Below are positions 18,305-27,454 of a stretch of 64,000 bases of DNA, one piece after another; the stretch's first letter is position 1; every line of letters starts with the position of its first letter. This DNA comes from Solibacillus silvestris. GTDB lineage: Bacteria > Bacillota > Bacilli > Bacillales_A > Planococcaceae. The notes beneath the pieces are model-generated. The model had not been told where the DNA came from and searched no databases. It was given only the letters and a program-made list of their open reading frames with translations. The stretch is from positions 3,842,501 through 3,906,500 of the forward strand of contig CP014609.1 in assembly GCA_001586195.1 (NCBI GenBank). Direction: 5' to 3'. Made by a program: the position numbers and the translations under genes.

Positions 18305-19504
18305 ATGTCGACTACAACAGTAAAACAATCAAACCCTGTCTATCCTATTATGGTCTCCATTGGGGTATGTCACTTAATTAATGATACGATGCAGGCGGTT
18401 ATACCGGCAATGTTCCCATTATTAGAGCGCGACTTAGGACTGACGTTTACGCAACTTGGAATGATTTCATTTGTCCTGAATATGTTCGCCAGCCTGCTGC
18501 AGCCGGCCGTCGGATTTATGACAGATAAGAAACCATTCCCGTATGCATTGCCGCTTGGGATGGTGAGCTCTTTTATCGGGCTGACAATGCTCATATTGGC
18601 AGGCGAATACTGGATGATTTTAGTGTCGGTTCTATTCTTGGGGCTTGGTTCAGCCATTTTCCACCCCGAAGGCTCACGTGTATCGTTTATGGCGGCAGGC
18701 AATAAGCGCGGCTTAGCTCAGTCCATTTACCAGGTAGGGGGTAATAGCGGACAGGCATTAGCCCCATTGCTAAGCGCATTTATCATTTTGCCTTTTGGGA
18801 TGTACGGGGTTTCCGTTATTCTTATTTTTACATCAATCGGCATCTTTTTATTAACGAAAATATCGATGTGGTATAAACGTCAGCTCGAAGCGGAAAAGAG
18901 ATCGAAAATCAAAAAAATGCTGGTTTCGTCCTTGCCGCCTTTAACGAAAAAGCAAGTTGGAATGGCTTTACTTGTGCTGCTGTTCATTATATTTGCCCGT
19001 TCGTTTTACGTTACGAATATAACAAGTTTCTATGTCTTTTATTTATCGGAACAATATGGGATGAGTGTTGAGCGCAGTCAGCTGTTTATCTTTATATTCA
19101 TGGCAGTTGGGGTTGTAGGCACTTTTTTTGGTGGTCCATTATCAGATCGCTTCGGCCGGAAAAATGTTATATTGCTGTCGGTAATCGCACCGATTCCATT
19201 TTGTTTGGCACTGCCGTTTGTTCCTTTGCCTGCTGTATTGGTATTACTTATTATTATCGGATTGCTGATTATGGTTAGCTTTACCGTCACGGTTGTTTAT
19301 GCACAGGAACTTGTCCCATCGAAAATTGGGACAATGGCAGGTTTAACAGTCGGAGTTGCCTTTGGGATGGGGGCAATTGGATCGATTGTTATCGGGATGC
19401 TCATAGACAAAATGGGCATTCATTTTACGATGAATGCTGTGTCGGTACTGACATTATTATTGCTCGTAGCGTTTTTACTGCCGCGCGATCGAGTAGGGGA
19501 TTAG
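18305..19504 (+). CDS. MFS efflux transporter, fosmidomycin-resistance (Fsr) type
   Basis: The 399-residue protein has about 12 membrane helices. HLINDTMQAVIPAMFPLL in helix 1 and FHPEGSRVSFMAAGNKRG after helix 4 are hallmarks of the fosmidomycin-resistance subgroup of the major facilitator superfamily. It probably exports a small drug or metabolite by proton antiport. The ribosome binding site is weak (GAAAGAATGTG). It is monocistronic, bounded by a divergent gene and a strong hairpin. Confidence 0.9.
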   Translation: MSTTTVKQSNPVYPIMVSIGVCHLINDTMQAVIPAMFPLLERDLGLTFTQLGMISFVLNMFASLLQPAVGFMTDKKPFPYALPLGMVSSFIGLTMLILAGEYWMILVSVLFLGLGSAIFHPEGSRVSFMAAGNKRGLAQSIYQVGGNSGQALAPLLSAFIILPFGMYGVSVILIFTSIGIFLLTKISMWYKRQLEAEKRSKIKKMLVSSLPPLTKKQVGMALLVLLFIIFARSFYVTNITSFYVFYLSEQYGMSVERSQLFIFIFMAVGVVGTFFGGPLSDRFGRKNVILLSVIAPIPFCLALPFVPLPAVLVLLIIIGLLIMVSFTVTVVYAQELVPSKIGTMAGLTVGVAFGMGAIGSIVIGMLIDKMGIHFTMNAVSVLTLLLLVAFLLPRDRVGD

Positions 19505-19510
19505 GGAAAT

Positions 19511-19549
19511 AAAAAGAACTTCGGATTTTATTGTCCGAAGTTCTTTTTT
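19511..19549. terminator. Bidirectional terminator between MFS and lutC
   Basis: AAAAAGAACTTCGGA pairs with TCCGAAGTTCTTTTTT; T runs on both strands. It touches the lutC stop codon. Confidence 0.92.
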
Positions 19550-20228
19550 AATAATCCTCCACCAAAATATACGTCATTCTCACCGGTCCGTGTACGCCGA
19601 CAACTAAGTTCATTTCGATATCTGCGGAGTTGCTTGGTCCTGTAATAAAATTAATGCAGGAAGAGACATGTGACTGCTCACGTAAAAACTGGGCAGCTTG
19701 TGTCATGCGTGGAACGATACTGCTTTTCGGTATAACGGCAATCGAATTTTCAGGCAAAAATGAAATTGTTCGGCCAACTTCCGGTGACGCTTGAAGCATA
19801 ATTGTGCCGGATTCTGCTAATGTCACGTTGCTGATTACGACACCGACATTGGCCTGTTCAGCAAAATCGATATTTCTTTCACCGTTCCCAGATTGCCATT
19901 TTAAATGTTCAAATTGCTCGAAAACCGGTAACACATTCAATACTCCAAACCGCGGATCATTGCTGTAAATTACTCGCCCACCACCATAGTCTACAATTGT
20001 TTCATTTAATATTTCAGGCAGTTGCTGCTTTGTGCATTTCTTTAATGTAGTGTGGATGTTCAAACATTGTTCTCTCAACACTTCGATAAGTTCTTCCATC
20101 GAAGCATCCTTCAATACTTCGTGTTGAGGGAGATGCTTCCAGTTTCGCTCCGGTTTGGTTAAAGAAGGAGTGGATCTGCCGAGACGAGCAGCGACTGACT
20201 GTAAAAACGATTCTCGATTTTGAATCAT
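19548..20228 (-). CDS. lutC: Lactate utilization protein C
   Basis: This 226-residue LUD-domain (DUF162) protein is the third subunit of the LutABC iron-sulfur L-lactate-oxidising complex. [15 protein letters not shown] and the [18 protein letters not shown] region (TLAESGT is the family hallmark, near residue 140) match LutC. Its ATG overlaps the lutB stop (ATGA), so translation is coupled. Controlled from the lutA promoter and LutR operator. It lies last in the operon before a bidirectional terminator. Confidence 0.95.
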   Translation of the reverse strand: MIQNRESFLQSVAARLGRSTPSLTKPERNWKHLPQHEVLKDASMEELIEVLREQCLNIHTTLKKCTKQQLPEILNETIVDYGGGRVIYSNDPRFGVLNVLPVFEQFEHLKWQSGNGERNIDFAEQANVGVVISNVTLAESGTIMLQASPEVGRTISFLPENSIAVIPKSSIVPRMTQAAQFLREQSHVSSCINFITGPSNSADIEMNLVVGVHGPVRMTYILVEDY

Positions 20229-21661
20229 TTGGGATTGCCTCCTTTGTTATGCTGTTCAAACCAGTCACGGAAACGCTCTTTTTGTAATGATGGAAAATCG
20301 CGATACGCTGTCCAATTTTTCAACGGACCAGGACCATTAGTAATTTTCTCGTTCTTCGTGAACGGCTTCATAACCGTTGAGGCTACTTTAGTACCTAGCT
20401 TATAGATTGATTGCGATGAAGTTCCCATTCCAAATGCCTGCATCAGTAGACTTTCACTAATCGGAGCACGGCCTTCTCGTTCAACGATTACTTCCCGATG
20501 CTTATGAAGCAATTGGTGTAGCGGAATTTTCACTGGGCATACATCTGTGCATGCACCACATAAAGTGGAAGCGTAAGGCAGCTCTTTATAATCATCATAT
20601 CCTCCTAATAACGGTGATAATACCGCCCCAATTGGACCCGAATAGATGGAACCGTACGTATGGCCGCCAACATGGCGATAAACAGGGCATGTGTTAATAC
20701 AGGCAGCACAACGGATGCATTGTAAAATTGACTGAAATTCGCCGCCTAAAATCGAAGAGCGTCCATTGTCCACAATGACTAAATGGAATTCTTCCGGACC
20801 ATCGACTTCAAGCGCTTCTTTTATGCCTGTCAAGACGGTAATATAGCTCGTCAGCTTCTGGCCAACTGCACTGCGTGTTAGCATACCGACGAGTACTTCC
20901 ATTTCTTCAAATGTTGGTACTAAACGCTCCATCCCCATGACGGAAATTTGTGTTTTCGGCAAGGCTGTTACAAGATCCGCATTGCCTTCATTTGTTACTA
21001 AACAAACAGAACCCGTTTCAGCAACGGCAAAATTGCAGCCCGTAATACCTATATCCGCCGTTAAGTAATGTTCGCGTAAAACTTTGCGGGCATGCAGTGC
21101 AAGTTCTTCAGGTTGAGAGGAAGCTGTATAACCAATTTTTTGTTCAAATACTTCACGGATCTGATCTTTGTTTTTATGAAGTGCCGGTGTCACGATATGG
21201 GAAGGCGGGTCATGGTCATCAAGCTGTAAAATATATTCGCCTAAATCCGTTTCAATCACTTCACATCCAAGTTGTTCCAAGTGTGAGTTTAAATTGATTT
21301 CTTCGGTTACCATCGATTTTGCTTTCACAATTTTTTTAGCACTTTTCTGTTTGGCAATTGTTGAAATGTATTCAGTAGCTTCTTCAGCAGTTTGTGCAAA
21401 AAATACATGGCCGCCTCGCGCTTCGACGTTTATACTCAATTCATATAAATAGTAATCGAGATTTTCCAGTACATGCTGCCGGATTTCTTCTCCATGATTG
21501 CGCCATTCTTCCCAGTTTAAAGAATCTACAGCGGCGCTTCGTCTCGTTTGAAAACGGTGCTGTGCGCCGGCTACGGCACCACGCATAAAATCATTTTCCA
21601 AGTTGGACGAAAGGCGTTCATTAAATTTTTGCTGACTGATTTTCATCGCCATTTGATACAC
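20225..21661 (-). CDS. lutB: Lactate utilization protein B, iron-sulfur subunit
   Basis: The 478-residue protein has an N-terminal LUD domain (about 60-300) and a C-terminal ferredoxin-like module with two 4Fe-4S motifs: [15 protein letters not shown] and [13 protein letters not shown]. It carries electrons from lactate oxidation in the cytoplasmic LutABC complex. It starts 13 bases after lutA ends and overlaps lutC. Length and cysteine layout equal the Bacillus LutB family. Confidence 0.96.
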   Translation of the reverse strand: MYQMAMKISQQKFNERLSSNLENDFMRGAVAGAQHRFQTRRSAAVDSLNWEEWRNHGEEIRQHVLENLDYYLYELSINVEARGGHVFFAQTAEEATEYISTIAKQKSAKKIVKAKSMVTEEINLNSHLEQLGCEVIETDLGEYILQLDDHDPPSHIVTPALHKNKDQIREVFEQKIGYTASSQPEELALHARKVLREHYLTADIGITGCNFAVAETGSVCLVTNEGNADLVTALPKTQISVMGMERLVPTFEEMEVLVGMLTRSAVGQKLTSYITVLTGIKEALEVDGPEEFHLVIVDNGRSSILGGEFQSILQCIRCAACINTCPVYRHVGGHTYGSIYSGPIGAVLSPLLGGYDDYKELPYASTLCGACTDVCPVKIPLHQLLHKHREVIVEREGRAPISESLLMQAFGMGTSSQSIYKLGTKVASTVMKPFTKNEKITNGPGPLKNWTAYRDFPSLQKERFRDWFEQHNKGGNPK

Positions 21662-21674
21662 ATCCTCCTCTCTA

Positions 21675-22391
21675 TTAACGGCTATTCAATATTTCTGCGA
21701 TATGCATTGTTTTAATGTCAATGTTTTTCCGGTCAATCCGTCCGCCGATATTCATAAGACAGCCTGCATCAGCCCCGATTAAGTAGTGGACAGCAATCTG
21801 CTCAGCAGAAGCAATCTTTTCATCTACCATTTGTTCAGATATTTGGCCCATTTTAATAGAAAATGTCCCGCCAAAACCGCAGCAATTTTCTTTTAAAGGC
21901 ATTTCCAGCAATTCAAGGCCTTCTACATGCTGGAGCAATGTGAGGGGAGCTTTCTGTACTTTCAATAAGCGCGTCATATGACAGGAAGGGTGATAAGTAG
22001 CCGTTCCGTTTAGTTTTGCTCCGACATTTTCAATTTTAAGTACATCGACAATAAATTGTGTCAGTTCATATGTTTTGTCTGCGATTCGTTGTGCTTTTTC
22101 ATGCCAAAGCGGCTCATCTTTAAAAATATGAACATATTCTTTTAGCATGTAAGCACAAGAACCTGATGGACAGACGATGACTTCTGCGTCTTCAAATACT
22201 TGAATTGTATTTTTCATCGTTTCTTTAGAGGCTTTTACATAGCCACTATTATAGGCTGGTTGACCGCAACAAGTTTGGCCTTTTGGAAAGCTTACTGTAC
22301 AACCTAAGCGTTCCAACAACTCAACCGTGTTTTTCCCGATATTACTTTGAACCATATCGACTAAACATGTAGCGAATAATGATACATTCAT
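21675..22391 (-). CDS. lutA: Lactate utilization protein A
   Basis: The 238-residue protein has the paired CCG (cysteine-rich) domains of the LutA/GlcF/heterodisulfide-reductase type: [11 protein letters not shown] (about 41-51), [17 protein letters not shown] and CCGFGGTFS. These hold the iron-sulfur or disulfide centre of the lactate-oxidising complex. It is first in lutABC, with GGGGGG 5 bases before ATG and a good promoter/operator at 22413-22457. Confidence 0.95.
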   Translation of the reverse strand: MNVSLFATCLVDMVQSNIGKNTVELLERLGCTVSFPKGQTCCGQPAYNSGYVKASKETMKNTIQVFEDAEVIVCPSGSCAYMLKEYVHIFKDEPLWHEKAQRIADKTYELTQFIVDVLKIENVGAKLNGTATYHPSCHMTRLLKVQKAPLTLLQHVEGLELLEMPLKENCCGFGGTFSIKMGQISEQMVDEKIASAEQIAVHYLIGADAGCLMNIGGRIDRKNIDIKTMHIAEILNSR

Positions 22392-22412
22392 CCAATCCCC
22401 CCTGTTCCATTA

Positions 22413-22457
22413 AATTTACAACTTTCTGACAATTAAGTCAACAGGTCATCTGATGAC
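22413..22457 (-). promoter_or_regulatory. lutABC promoter with LutR-type operator
   Basis: On the minus strand TTGACT (22441-22436), a 17-base spacer and TAAATT (22418-22413) form a sigma-A promoter. Just upstream, 22445-22457 is a perfect palindrome GTCATC-T-GATGAC, close to the TCATC/GATGA inverted repeat reported for Bacillus LutR. The neighbouring lutR makes repression of lutABC by LutR very likely. Confidence 0.85.
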
Positions 22458-22500
22458 TTTGTAAATTAGTATTTAAAGAGAATTATATTGAATTAAAACA

Positions 22501-23205
22501 TTATTTGTCGAAAAGTAATGATTCGACTGTTTCAAGATGTTTTGCCATCGCTTGTTTAGCTTGTACATCATCTGCATTTACTAAAGCGCTATAAATAGCG
22601 GTATGTTCCTCATGCAAATTGTATAAAGCCGCATGATCTGTAGTGGATAAAATGGAACGGGTATGCTGGATTTGGCGTGCAATCGGCTTTGAAACACTTT
22701 GTAGCATCGAAACGAGTAAAGGGTTGTCCGCTGCTTCAGCGATGATTGCATGAAAGCGCATATCGGCGTTACTGCTTGTCTCAGGATCGATCAAGGCATC
22801 GTTCATTTTGATGAGCGCTTCTTTTAATTGTTCAAGGTGGCGAGCCGTTCTGCGCTTTGCGGCATTTTCAATTAAACCTAATTCTAGAATTTTTCGTACT
22901 TCAAATATTTGTTGTAAATCTTGCTGTGAAAAGGAGGCATATGTAGGAATGTTCAATGAAATATCCTGGGCCGTTACTTTGCGGATATAAGTTCCTTCTC
23001 CTTGGCGGATTTCGATAATACCGCGAGCCTGAAGAGCTGTTAAAGCTTCACGAATAGCAGAGCGGCCAACTTCAAAGTTTTTTGCAAGCTGTTCAACAGA
23101 ATCCAGTTTATCGCCAGGTGAAATATCCCCGTTCGTAATTTTTTGTTCTATAATAGCGGCTATTTGTTCATATAGTTTTTTTGTTTTTGGTACTTCAAAT
23201 TTCAT
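22501..23205 (-). CDS. lutR: GntR/FadR-family repressor of lactate utilization
   Basis: The 234-residue regulator has a winged helix-turn-helix (about 8-70, with SVEQLAKNFEVGRSAIREAL) and an all-helical FCD effector domain (about 85-225) with conserved metal-ligand histidines. FadR-type proteins of this kind bind organic acids, here presumably lactate. ATG 23205 has AGGAAGG 9 bases upstream; a longer GTG/ATG frame to 23229 would place the start before it. It lies upstream of lutABC in the same orientation with its own promoter region. Confidence 0.9.
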   Translation of the reverse strand: MKFEVPKTKKLYEQIAAIIEQKITNGDISPGDKLDSVEQLAKNFEVGRSAIREALTALQARGIIEIRQGEGTYIRKVTAQDISLNIPTYASFSQQDLQQIFEVRKILELGLIENAAKRRTARHLEQLKEALIKMNDALIDPETSSNADMRFHAIIAEAADNPLLVSMLQSVSKPIARQIQHTRSILSTTDHAALYNLHEEHTAIYSALVNADDVQAKQAMAKHLETVESLLFDK

Positions 23206-23237
23206 ATTATTAATCCTTCCTATTCGCAAATTCTAAA

Positions 23238-23268
23238 AAAAGCTGCTCCAATAACTTGGAAACAGCTT
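23238..23268 (-). terminator. Terminator after the Usp/KdpD-like gene
   Basis: On the minus strand AAGCTGTTTCCAA pairs with TTGGAGCAGCTT (one bulge), followed by TTTTT. Confidence 0.8.
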
Positions 23269-23273
23269 TCGTA

Positions 23274-23960
23274 TTAAGGTTTTAATGATGTAAAGCGATC
23301 TTTAGGAAGAATTTCAGGGTTGTTAACAGTACCTTCTGTTATATCAGCCTCTAAAAGTTTCCCATTATAATTAAACTTGAATATACCATTATCGAAGTCT
23401 GTCCCGATCTCCTTAAAGAAAATCCCTTCCAGAGCAATAATTTTAGGGCATGTAAACACAACTTTATAATAATCATTTTCCTGGATTATATAAGCACGTA
23501 CACCTTTTTCGTAAACATCGATCAGTTCATCCTCGGAAGGACGCTTTACCGATACTATATGAAAATCGACGAATGGTACTTCTTTTAAGAGAACATTCAA
23601 GAAGGAACCTTTTGTGATTTCCTCCCAGCGGCTTTGGGCACTCTGACCCACGATGATTTGGGTAATGTTAAAGTCCATTGCAATTTCTGTAATGACTTTA
23701 TGGAATGGACGCTTTTCATTATCCTTAATAATAAACTGTTCTACTTCCAACTCATCTGTCAGTTCTTTCCACTGCTCGATATAGCCGGATTTTTCCGCAT
23801 CAAATGCATCAATTGGCTTTGAATCAACAGTCAACACATATAATGGGCAGTCAAGTAATGTAGCAAGCTTGTGTCCTCGGCGAATTAAACGCTCACCATT
23901 TTGTCCGTAATATACACAAACCAAAATACTTTCGTCTAATCGGCCTTTAACATGTTTCAT
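23274..23960 (-). CDS. Universal-stress/KdpD N-domain-like protein
   Basis: The first ~140 residues resemble the Usp-like half of the KdpD sensor: ILVCVYYGQNGERLIRRG (near 10-27), LATLLDCPLYVLTVD, then ITQIIVGQSAQSRWEEITKGSFLNVLL, the usual KdpD-type hallmark QSxxSRWxE. The C-terminal 90 residues are unlike known domains to me. There is no histidine kinase domain. It is divergent from the Mrp antiporter operon, which suggests a link to cation homeostasis. Start ATG 23960 with AGAGG 11 bases upstream. Length 228. Confidence 0.75.
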   Translation of the reverse strand: MKHVKGRLDESILVCVYYGQNGERLIRRGHKLATLLDCPLYVLTVDSKPIDAFDAEKSGYIEQWKELTDELEVEQFIIKDNEKRPFHKVITEIAMDFNITQIIVGQSAQSRWEEITKGSFLNVLLKEVPFVDFHIVSVKRPSEDELIDVYEKGVRAYIIQENDYYKVVFTCPKIIALEGIFFKEIGTDFDNGIFKFNYNGKLLEADITEGTVNNPEILPKDRFTSLKP

Positions 23961-24293
23961 TTTAGTTCGCACCTCTTTTTCTTATCCTATAATAATGAAT
24001 TAAATCCGAATATATTTTGAGAAACTAAGCATAATTGAGATAAAACGAAGGCTATTACAGTGCAATGCACTCATCATTATTGTATACTTATTTCTATGAT
24101 GCATATTTATATTCAGTAAATTTTATGTTATATTTTTGCTTTTGTAATTTTTATTAAATTACTGTTGTTGGAAAATATATTCCCCATATGCCACATTATT
24201 ATGAAGATAGTTATATAGATAGTCAAGTGTGATTGTTCGAATGCCGAACTTTACATATTTTTATTGGCTCACTCGGTTAGGAGGTTATCGCTT
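23961..24293. promoter_or_regulatory. Divergent regulatory region between Usp-like gene and mrp operon
   Basis: This AT-rich 333-base region carries no gene. It contains a perfect 13-base palindrome AGTGCA-A-TGCACT at 24059-24071, midway between the two genes, a candidate operator. AGGAGG at 24279-24284 serves the TTG start of mrpA. No clear sigma-A promoter pair stood out. Confidence 0.45.
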
Positions 24294-26705
24294 TTGGTTG
24301 TTGCTTTTTCGATTATGCTCCCATTTCTTGCTGCAGCATTAATCCCATTAATATACAGGAAATTTAAGAATATCCATTTAGGTTGGTTCGTTTTACTTGT
24401 TCCTGTTGCTTTATTTTCGCTTTTAGCTACATATATCCCTCGAATTGCCAATGGTGAAGTATTCATTAGGACATTTGAGTGGATCCCCACTTTCGGTATT
24501 AATATTACTACTTATTTAGACGGCTTGAGTATGATTTTTAGCTTACTCATTACTGGGGTAGGCAGTTTAGTAATACTTTACTCAATTTTCTATTTATCAA
24601 CGAAAGAATCATTACACCATTTCTATTGCTACTTACTATTATTTATGGGCGCGATGTTAGGCGTCGTCTTTTCAGATAACTTAATGGTGCTTTATGTATT
24701 TTGGGAATTAACGAGTGTATCGTCATTCCTATTAATCGCATTTTGGCATCATCGTAAAGCATCTCGTGCAGGCGCACGAAAAGCAATGACCATTACAGTT
24801 TCTGGTGGTGTTGCGATGCTCGCTGGTTTTTTAATGTTATATGTTGCATCGGGAACGTTTAGTATTCGCGAAATTATTGCGAATTTGGATGTCGTTCAAT
24901 CGAGCGTTTATTTTGTACCGGCAATGTGTCTTGTACTTTTAGGTGCGTTTACGAAGTCGGCACAGTTCCCGTTCCATATTTGGTTGCCGGATGCAATGGA
25001 GGCACCGACACCTGTTTCCGCTTATTTACACTCTGCAACGATGGTAAAAGCGGGTATTTACTTAGTAGCTCGTACAACACCGATTTTTGGCGGGCACGAG
25101 GTATGGTTTTGGGCAGTGAGCGGGGTAGGTCTTCTTACATTATTCTGGGGCTCCTTCAATGCGGTCCGCCAGTATGATTTAAAGGCATTGCTAGCATACT
25201 CCACAATTAGTCAGCTTGGACTGATTATGTCTTTATTCGGTCTTGGTTCAGCAGCACTGCATTTTGGTTATTCAACACAGTCGGTAATTTATACGCAGGC
25301 TACATTTGCTGCATTATTCCATTTAATCAACCACTCGACATTTAAAGGCGCGCTCTTTATGATGGTCGGAATAGTCGACCATGAAGTAGGAACACGCGAT
25401 ATTCGTCGATTAGGCGGATTGATGTCGTTAATGCCGTTTACATTCACGATTGCCGTAATCGGAAGTGCCTCAATGGCAGGGTTACCACCATTCAATGGCT
25501 TTTTAAGTAAGGAAATGTTCTTTACAGCTACATTAAAAATTACACAGCTTGATATTTTCTCACTTGATAGCATCGGTCTTTTATTCCCGATTATCGCTTG
25601 GGTGGCCAGTGTATTTACGTTTATTTACTGTGTCATTATCGTCATGCGTACATTCTTCGGGAAAATACAGCCGGATCGTTTGGAAAAGCCGCCACATGAA
25701 GCGCCGTTTGGTATGTTAATTTCACCATTTATTTTAGTTGCCTTCGTGATTGGAATTTTTATATTCCCGAATGTTTTGGGACATTATATTTTAAGTCCGG
25801 CGATGGCAAGCATTTACCCAATGTTCCCATCTGTAGAGGAAATGACGCCTCATATCGCAGCATGGCATGGTTATATAAATACGGAACTTATTATGACGTT
25901 TGGTGTCATTGTTGTAGGGGTTTTCTTATACCGTACATTAAAAAAATGGCGTCCTGTCTATCTGTGGATACCGCAAAGCTTTACGCTAAATGCGATTTAT
26001 GAACGTGTGATTAATTCAAGTGAGAGTGTATCAGGACGTGTAACAAACCGTTATATGAACGGTAATTTAACGTATTATTTCGTTTATATCTATGTATTTT
26101 TTGTAACGCTACTGGCAGGGTATATGATTTATGCGGACGTATTCAGCTGGAATCCTTCGAAAGACTCGGTGATTGAGCCATATGAATTAGTTCTTGTATT
26201 CGTTATGATTGCGGCTGCAATTGCGATTATTTTTGCAAAGCAGCGTATTACAGTCGTGCTGTTGAATGGAGTACTCGGGTATTCTGTTGCCTTTTTCTTC
26301 GTAGTATTTAGAGCTCCTGATTTGGCGCTGACGCAGCTTGTCGTTGAATCGGTTACAACAGCACTGTTCTTACTATCATTTAAATATTTACCGAAGCTTA
26401 AAAATGAGTATATTTCGAAAAGCTGGCGTTTTGCGAAGGTAACAATTTCTATTGCGGTCGGTGCAACTGTGACACTGATTGGATTAGCGGTAATGAATTA
26501 CGATCGTTTTGAACCAATCTCGAAATTCTTTGAGGACTCGTATGATCTGGCAGGTGGAAAAAATATCGTCAATACGATTTTAGGCGATTTCCGTGCATTT
26601 GATACGATGCTTGAAGTAGTTGTACTTTTCATTGCAGGTCTTGGCGTCTACACACTTATTAAGCTTAAGGCGAAAAAGGGGGATGCAGACGTTGAAAGTA
26701 AATGA
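24294..26705 (+). CDS. mrpA: Mrp Na+/H+ antiporter subunit A
   Basis: Largest subunit (803 residues) of the seven-part Mrp cation/proton antiporter, related to NuoL/ND5. The antiporter core with conserved Glu/Lys residues (VLYVFWELTSVSSFLLIAFW split: WELTSVSSF; then FPFHIWLPDAMEAPTPVSAYLHSATMVKAG, with WLPDAMEAPTPVSAYLHS as core) precedes the MrpB-like C-terminal part beyond residue 600. Start is TTG 24294, 9 bases after AGGAGG; an upstream TTG at 24264 would include that site. First gene of the operon. Confidence 0.95.
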   Translation: MVVAFSIMLPFLAAALIPLIYRKFKNIHLGWFVLLVPVALFSLLATYIPRIANGEVFIRTFEWIPTFGINITTYLDGLSMIFSLLITGVGSLVILYSIFYLSTKESLHHFYCYLLLFMGAMLGVVFSDNLMVLYVFWELTSVSSFLLIAFWHHRKASRAGARKAMTITVSGGVAMLAGFLMLYVASGTFSIREIIANLDVVQSSVYFVPAMCLVLLGAFTKSAQFPFHIWLPDAMEAPTPVSAYLHSATMVKAGIYLVARTTPIFGGHEVWFWAVSGVGLLTLFWGSFNAVRQYDLKALLAYSTISQLGLIMSLFGLGSAALHFGYSTQSVIYTQATFAALFHLINHSTFKGALFMMVGIVDHEVGTRDIRRLGGLMSLMPFTFTIAVIGSASMAGLPPFNGFLSKEMFFTATLKITQLDIFSLDSIGLLFPIIAWVASVFTFIYCVIIVMRTFFGKIQPDRLEKPPHEAPFGMLISPFILVAFVIGIFIFPNVLGHYILSPAMASIYPMFPSVEEMTPHIAAWHGYINTELIMTFGVIVVGVFLYRTLKKWRPVYLWIPQSFTLNAIYERVINSSESVSGRVTNRYMNGNLTYYFVYIYVFFVTLLAGYMIYADVFSWNPSKDSVIEPYELVLVFVMIAAAIAIIFAKQRITVVLLNGVLGYSVAFFFVVFRAPDLALTQLVVESVTTALFLLSFKYLPKLKNEYISKSWRFAKVTISIAVGATVTLIGLAVMNYDRFEPISKFFEDSYDLAGGKNIVNTILGDFRAFDTMLEVVVLFIAGLGVYTLIKLKAKKGDADVESK

Positions 26706-27114
26706 TGTTATTTTAAAATCAGTCGTACGAGGCGTTGTATTCATCGTCTTTACGCTTGGTATGTATTTATTTTTTGCAGGGCATAATGCTCCGGGCGGCG
26801 GATTTATCGGCGGATTAGTGCTTGGCTCGGGGATTGTCCTGTTGTATTTGACGTACGACATTGAAACGGTGCATAAAGGAATGCCATTCGACTTTAAAAA
26901 AGTGGCGGCAATCGGTGTATTGCTGGCGACAGGTTCGGCCATTGCCTCGATTTTCTTTGACGTACCTTTTTTAACACAGACAGCTGGCTATTATAATCTC
27001 CCGTTGGTAGGAGAAAAGCATTTGTCGACTGTTACGATTTTTGAAGCAGGTGTCGCAATGACGGTTGTCGGTACACTCGTAACGATTATTTTAAATATAA
27101 GTGAGGATGATTAG
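26692..27114 (+). CDS. mrpB: Mrp Na+/H+ antiporter subunit B
   Basis: The 140-residue membrane protein has four helices and the family hallmark GHNAPGGGFIGGL near residue 30. It overlaps mrpA by 14 bases. Start chosen as TTG 26692, 9 bases after AAGGGGG; ATG 26683 abuts that site and is less likely. Part of the membrane antiporter complex. Confidence 0.93.
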   Translation: MKVNDVILKSVVRGVVFIVFTLGMYLFFAGHNAPGGGFIGGLVLGSGIVLLYLTYDIETVHKGMPFDFKKVAAIGVLLATGSAIASIFFDVPFLTQTAGYYNLPLVGEKHLSTVTIFEAGVAMTVVGTLVTIILNISEDD

Positions 27115-27115
27115 T

Positions 27116-27454
27116 ATGGAATCATTAATGATTGTACTTGTCGGCATTCTAGTCGCAGTCGCTACTTATTTAATCCTCTCTCGTAGTGTCATACGTGTGA
27201 TTGTCGGCACCGCCATTTTATCTCATGCCGTTCATTTATTGTTATTGACGGTCGGCGGGTTAAAAAAAGGGAGTGTGCCGCTATTAGGTCAGGCGGCTGC
27301 ACCATATACCGACGCTTTGCCACAAGCATTGATTTTAACAGCAATCGTTATTAGTTTTGCTGTTACGGCCTTTTTACTCGTACTGGCTTATCGAATGTAT
27401 TTAATGAACGGAACCGATGATCTAGGGGAACTTGGAGGGTCATCAGATGAATAA
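27116..27454 (+). CDS. mrpC: Mrp Na+/H+ antiporter subunit C
   Basis: The 112-residue NuoK-like subunit has three membrane helices and ends after the DALPQALILTAIVISFAVTA region (DALPQALILTAIVI is diagnostic). ATG 27116 follows GAGG by 9 bases; earlier starts in frame lie inside mrpB. Overlaps mrpD by 8 bases. Confidence 0.93.
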   Translation: MESLMIVLVGILVAVATYLILSRSVIRVIVGTAILSHAVHLLLLTVGGLKKGSVPLLGQAAAPYTDALPQALILTAIVISFAVTAFLLVLAYRMYLMNGTDDLGELGGSSDE

